Assembly: GCA_900544845.1 (NCBI GenBank)
Contig: UQWV01000028.1
Span: forward strand, 1-27,713
DNA: 27,713 nt
Reading direction: 5' to 3'
Source: an uncultured Collinsella sp.
GTDB lineage: Bacteria > Actinomycetota > Coriobacteriia > Coriobacteriales > Coriobacteriaceae
Shown piece after piece: positions 23,034 through 27,713 of the stretch (position 1 is the stretch's first letter; every line of letters starts with the position of its first letter). The notes below the pieces were generated by a model. The model was not told the origin of the DNA, did no database searches, and was given only the letters and a program-made list of their open reading frames with translations. The position numbers were made by a program, and so were the translations under genes.

Positions 23034-24874
23034 TGACCGATCTTGCATCCACCACACCACAATCGCTCGGTCGCGATCCCATGGTCGGCCTGCGCCTGGC
23101 GCGTGTCGACGGGTTTGAGCCGGCCATTGCGCTCGGTCAGGACGAGCTGCCTGCCTATCTGCGTCGTTTTACGATGCTGTTTGCCGACGATGCCACCATG
23201 CGCCGTGGCGGTATCGGCCGCGTGACGCGTGCCGTCAACGCCCAGGGTGAGGCCGTGGCACTCAAGCAGCTCATCTTGCCGACGCGCGATGAGTTTGACG
23301 ACGCCGCCGCTCACGAGGCGCTGGTCGCCAAGTTCAAGGCGGCGTTTCGCGAGGAATACGAATGCCATCGCGCCCTTTCGGGCCTTAAGGGCTTTCCCCG
23401 CCTCTATGGCTGGGGCGAGGTCGACGGTGTGCCTGCAATTGTCATGGAATGGGTCGAGGGCGAGACGCTTGCCCGCTTGCGTTCGCGACTCGCCGTGGAC
23501 GATGCCGGACGCCTGTCGCCACTTGTGGCGGCGCGTCTGGGTCGCGACCTGTTCGATCTGCTCTGCCGTATGAGCCTGGTGGGTGAGGGCTTTGTCCATC
23601 GCGATATCTCGCCCGCTAATATTATGGTGCGTACGGCACGTCTGCCGCTTGACCGGCAGCTTGCCGAGGGCACCTTTGACCTGTGCCTGATCGACTTTGG
23701 CTCGTCGCTGGCGCTCGAGCCTGCGTCGGCCGTGGCCGGTACCGGCGGCAAGGCGTCGTTTACGGAGCGTTATGCCACGCTGCGTCGCGCGACGGTTGCC
23801 TATGCCCCGCCCGAGATGCTCACCGACGATATTCCCGACCTGCGCGCTTTGCGTATGTCGCCGGCGATCGACGTCTATGCCGCGGCAAGCACGGTTTACG
23901 AGCTCATTGCCGGCGTCGCGCCATACGAAGCCGCGCCGAGCACTTCGGGCACCTCGGGTTCGCGCAAAAAGACGCGCGACATCGCGAGCCCCTACCGTCT
24001 CAAGATGGACACGCGGCCCGACTATCCCATTGGTGCCCATGCGCCCGGTTGTGATTTGACTCAGCTGCTTCGTCGTGAGCCCGATGTGGCGCTCGCCGCG
24101 GCCGAGCAGGCCCAGCAGCTAGGGCTTGAGCCGGATTCCGAAGAGCTGCGCGACGCGCTGGCGTTTGTCGATGCCCAGCTGTTCGACGTGGTGATGGCCT
24201 GCCTGTCCAGCCATCAAAAAGATCGTCCCGAGCCGGCGGCGGTCGAGGCAGCGCTCTCGGCGTTTTGTGACCACTATGCGCAAAATGTCGGTCGTTCGCT
24301 CCGCGGCGAGCCGCTCACGCCGTGCCCCATGGATGCGTCCGGTCGCGCGGTTCGTCGCGCGCTGATGGTCGGCGCGGCGGTCGTCTGTGGCGTGGTTTGG
24401 GCTGTGGTCGTGGTTTCGGCCGCGCTGCTGGCGTCGGGCGCTCGCGTGACGGCGACTTTGGGATCGCTCGTGTGGTCTGGGCCACTACCGGGTATTATTG
24501 CCGCACTGGCGTTGGCGCTACCAGGCATGGCCGGCGTTGCCGCGGGGGCACTTGCGCGCGATCGGCGCTCGGGGTTCCTGCAGGGTGTGCTTGCGCTTTC
24601 TGCCTGCGAGGTTCCGGTGCTGGTTGTGGCTGCATGTAGCGTATTTTCCCAACGCGCCGTGATGGGCGGCCTTGTTGCCGCTCTGGTTGCAACCTATACG
24701 CTTACGTGGTTTTTGCTTGCGATGGGCTTTGCCTTTGAACTTCCCGTTTCGGCACCGCGGCGCACAAAAGCCCAGATGGCGACTCCGCTTGCCGGTGGAG
24801 CCGCAGCTGCCCGTACTTTTGGCGGACCTGTCGAAGTATCGTCCGATTCTATTTCTACGACCAAGGAGGCCTAG
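23030..24874 (+). CDS. Ser/Thr protein kinase with four-helix membrane domain
   Basis: This 614-aa protein has a kinase domain at about residues 45-400 and a C-terminal membrane domain. The visible motifs are a glycine loop R-G-G-I-G-R-V (about 59-65), Lys79 (VALKQL), HRDISPAN (190-197), DFG (222-224) and APPE. All catalytic residues are present; HRD is intact, unlike the other polytopic kinase here. Inserts after the activation segment make the domain longer than usual. Four hydrophobic segments lie at about 443-575, with short loops and no large outer domain, so any sensing must use the membrane segments or a partner. A cytoplasmic Thr/Ser-rich tail (about 585-614) could be an autophosphorylation target. 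The first ATG overlaps the upstream stop (ATGATG). Confidence 0.88.
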   Translation: MMTDLASTTPQSLGRDPMVGLRLARVDGFEPAIALGQDELPAYLRRFTMLFADDATMRRGGIGRVTRAVNAQGEAVALKQLILPTRDEFDDAAAHEALVAKFKAAFREEYECHRALSGLKGFPRLYGWGEVDGVPAIVMEWVEGETLARLRSRLAVDDAGRLSPLVAARLGRDLFDLLCRMSLVGEGFVHRDISPANIMVRTARLPLDRQLAEGTFDLCLIDFGSSLALEPASAVAGTGGKASFTERYATLRRATVAYAPPEMLTDDIPDLRALRMSPAIDVYAAASTVYELIAGVAPYEAAPSTSGTSGSRKKTRDIASPYRLKMDTRPDYPIGAHAPGCDLTQLLRREPDVALAAAEQAQQLGLEPDSEELRDALAFVDAQLFDVVMACLSSHQKDRPEPAAVEAALSAFCDHYAQNVGRSLRGEPLTPCPMDASGRAVRRALMVGAAVVCGVVWAVVVVSAALLASGARVTATLGSLVWSGPLPGIIAALALALPGMAGVAAGALARDRRSGFLQGVLALSACEVPVLVVAACSVFSQRAVMGGLVAALVATYTLTWFLLAMGFAFELPVSAPRRTKAQMATPLAGGAAAARTFGGPVEVSSDSISTTKEA

Positions 24875-24877
24875 GTC

Positions 24878-25816
24878 ATGGCATCTCAAGTTGAGCTCAC
24901 CCCATGCGGGGCCATGTTTGACATCTTTAAGCGCGCGGCGCATCTGAGCCATATCGAGCTGTGCGGCTTGGTGCTTTCGTCCCGTCCGCTCGCCGACGGC
25001 CGCAGCCCGCAGAGCCGAGCCGCCGATCGCTCTTGGGTTTCCCGCTTTATCGTTCGCGCGCCGGTCGGCACGCTTCAGCAGCGCTACTTTGCCGAATACG
25101 GTACCTCGGCTGCGCGTATTATGTCGCAACTGGCCCTGCGCCAGCGCAATCCCATGGACTCCACGGCTGTGATCAATATGGTGTGCGGTTCTGCAGGTGA
25201 ACCGATGGTACGCGCGCTCGAAGAGTGCCACCAGGACACGAATCTCTATCGCAACGCGCTCGATCGCCTGTCCCAGGCGGCGGAACTCATGCCCGCCGAG
25301 CGCGCCGAGGCCGTGCTGGTGCTGTTTGTCGCCGTCGGTTGTTCGGCGGATGTGCGGTCCTCGGTGAACTATGCCATCGACTACGCGCACGCGACCTGTG
25401 GCGGAGGCACCTCCACGCCGCGTTCGCTTGGCATGTCGCTGACCGCGGGCGAACGCGAACCCGCCCCGGCGCACCCCTTGGGCTTGCTGCGCGTGCAAAA
25501 CAGTTTTGTCGTGAGCGCCCCGCGCTGGATTCAGCCGAGTGAGCAGGGTGTTGAGATTGGCGCGCTGGCCACTGGTGAGGGCGATATTACCGACGTCGGC
25601 GACGATGTCTCGGCCCGCCATGCCCATATCTGGTGCGATGCTCAAAATATCTGGCACGTCGAGGACTTGTCGTCCACCAACGGAACCGTGGTGGTAAACG
25701 GGGCCACGCGCGTCTGCATTCAGGTCGAGCCCGGCCGTTCCGCCCAACTCAATCCCGGCGACGAGCTCAAGCTCGGCGAATCCACTACCTACGCCATCCT
25801 CTTCGGTGCTCTCTAG
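24878..25816 (+). CDS. Cytoplasmic protein with C-terminal FHA domain
   Basis: This 312-aa protein has an uncharacterised, mostly helical N-terminal region of about 180 residues and a C-terminal FHA domain (about 224-310) that should bind phosphothreonine. The visible FHA residues are S-A-R-H (245-248) and S-S-T-N-G-T (265-270). The usual first G-R segment is degenerate (VEIGALATGEGD), so phosphopeptide binding may be altered. AAGGAGG lies within the kinase stop region, so ATG 24878 is translationally linked to the kinase. The simplest model is that the kinase phosphorylates a partner or itself and this protein docks onto it. The N-terminal region is not recognised. Confidence 0.85.
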   Translation: MASQVELTPCGAMFDIFKRAAHLSHIELCGLVLSSRPLADGRSPQSRAADRSWVSRFIVRAPVGTLQQRYFAEYGTSAARIMSQLALRQRNPMDSTAVINMVCGSAGEPMVRALEECHQDTNLYRNALDRLSQAAELMPAERAEAVLVLFVAVGCSADVRSSVNYAIDYAHATCGGGTSTPRSLGMSLTAGEREPAPAHPLGLLRVQNSFVVSAPRWIQPSEQGVEIGALATGEGDITDVGDDVSARHAHIWCDAQNIWHVEDLSSTNGTVVVNGATRVCIQVEPGRSAQLNPGDELKLGESTTYAILFGAL

Positions 25817-25849
25817 CCGGCAGATAGGGACGTTCCTTTTCTGCCGGCT
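25815..25849 (+). terminator. Stem-loop ending the second kinase operon
   Basis: AGCCGGCAG (25815-25823) pairs perfectly with CTGCCGGCT (25841-25849), starting at the FHA gene stop. The loop carries GGGACGTTCCTT (25827-25838), repeated with one change at 25851-25862 (GGGACATTCCTT), outside the stem. No T run follows. The rest of the gap up to about 25970 holds the palindrome GGTAAACCTTTACC (25925-25938). Confidence 0.5.
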
Positions 25850-25977
25850 GGGGACATTCCTTGGCGCTCCAGAGCCGGTCGTCCGGGGATGGAGGGGCCA
25901 TTTTGGCCCTTGGCGGTCACCCGAGGTAAACCTTTACCGCCCGCCTATATTTGCCGAAATTACACTTGACGGCGGGG

Positions 25978-25983
25978 TACAAT
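25978..25983 (+). promoter_or_regulatory. nifJ: -10 box of the nifJ promoter
   Basis: TACAAT lies in otherwise GC-rich DNA. It would start transcription near 25990, the first base of a stable leader stem. The -35 is poor (GAAATT at 16-nt spacing). The palindrome GGTAAACCTTTACC at 25925-25938 lies 40-53 bp upstream and may bind a regulator. Confidence 0.45.
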
Positions 25984-25989
25984 AAACCC

Positions 25990-26264
25990 GCATGCGGATT
26001 TCCGTTGCGGGCGCTTCCCATCGCCGGGGCGTGCCCGGGAGCATCCGGCATGCGGCCTTTGCGGCGCTCGGTCATGTGCAAGACGGGCGGTCGGGTCTGT
26101 GGGGCGCATCAGCTGTCCCTCGCCTCGGCATGTCTTCTCTCCACGCCACGTACCTGCTGCTGAGCCTGCCTGCCAGATGATTGGAAGCAACAGCGTAAAT
26201 CCCATCACGCCAACATCCCGGCGATCGCCGGGGCCTGTATACCTATATGAGAGGAGAGGGGTAT
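25990..26264 (+). promoter_or_regulatory. Long structured 5' leader of nifJ
   Basis: This leader of about 275 nt can form several helices: GCATGCGGAT (25990-25999) with ATCCG-G-CATGC (26043-26053); ATGTGC plus AGAC (26074-26084) with GTCT plus GCGCAT (26095-26109); TCAGC (26109-26113) with GCTGA (26159-26163); and the perfect palindrome CCCGGCGATCGCCGGG (26217-26232) just before the ribosome site. No open frame is convincing. It matches no riboswitch or RNA class that I know (SRP RNA, 6S RNA, cobalamin and tmRNA were considered). Confidence 0.4.

Positions 26265-27713
<1,449 letters not shown>

Noticed and set aside
26172..26205. SRP RNA-like GGAAGCAACAGC in the nifJ leader
   Set aside because: It lacks the conserved GGTCAGG partner strand and the pairing of 5' and 3' ends expected for SRP RNA.

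Overview
The window joins two unlike regions. Positions 1 to about 5995 are the integrase end of a mobile element inserted in a tRNA-Arg(CCU) gene. From about 6040 onward the DNA looks like a GC-rich actinobacterial chromosome. The chromosomal gene set points to class Coriobacteriia, most likely a Collinsella-like gut anaerobe: a PASTA-type PknB kinase, FHA proteins, a PP2C phosphatase, SEDS/PBP genes, dnaX-ybaB-recR, and an oxygen-sensitive pyruvate:ferredoxin oxidoreductase. This placement comes from gene content and composition, not from a database match.

Mobile element (left edge off window to about 5995). It holds a small hydrophobic peptide that resembles a type I toxin, then three tandem, translationally coupled calcineurin-like phosphoesterases on the + strand. 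Facing these on the - strand are a coiled-coil protein, a RepL-like winged-helix protein, an excisionase-like protein and a tyrosine integrase. The attachment site is visible at 5996-6040 as the 3' half of tRNA-Arg(CCU), from the anticodon loop to CCA, with no 5' half in front of it. The intact tRNA should therefore lie beyond the left edge. To its right (6041-6340) are two further tRNA-derived 76-bp repeats, each followed by a terminator-like hairpin.

Cell-envelope signalling operon (16647 down to 6449, - strand). The order is: Ser/Thr kinase with a multi-pass membrane domain, FhaA-like protein, FhaB-like protein, PP2C phosphatase, one long FtsW/RodA-penicillin-binding protein fusion, then PknB with four PASTA repeats. 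Overlaps and short gaps indicate co-transcription and coupled translation. In other Actinobacteria the same functions (fhaA-fhaB-pstP-rodA-pbpA-pknA-pknB) couple peptidoglycan sensing to wall synthesis; here rodA and pbpA are a single gene.

Housekeeping block (16796-21882). A YcxB-like membrane protein diverges from dnaX. A small membrane protein of unknown function follows on the - strand, then ybaB-recR. dnaX, ybaB and recR form the usual replication/recombination grouping.

Second kinase module (22128-25816, + strand). Three coupled genes encode a single-pass extracytoplasmic protein with a Ser/Gly-rich linker, a second polytopic Ser/Thr kinase, and an FHA-domain protein. Two matching GTTG-NN-CAAC palindromes precede it, one in the promoter region, and a terminator-like hairpin abuts the ribosome binding site. 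I do not recognise this three-gene set as a named system; it is the best candidate here for an undescribed signalling unit.

The window ends inside nifJ (pyruvate:ferredoxin oxidoreductase), which follows a long, GC-rich, strongly structured 5' leader.
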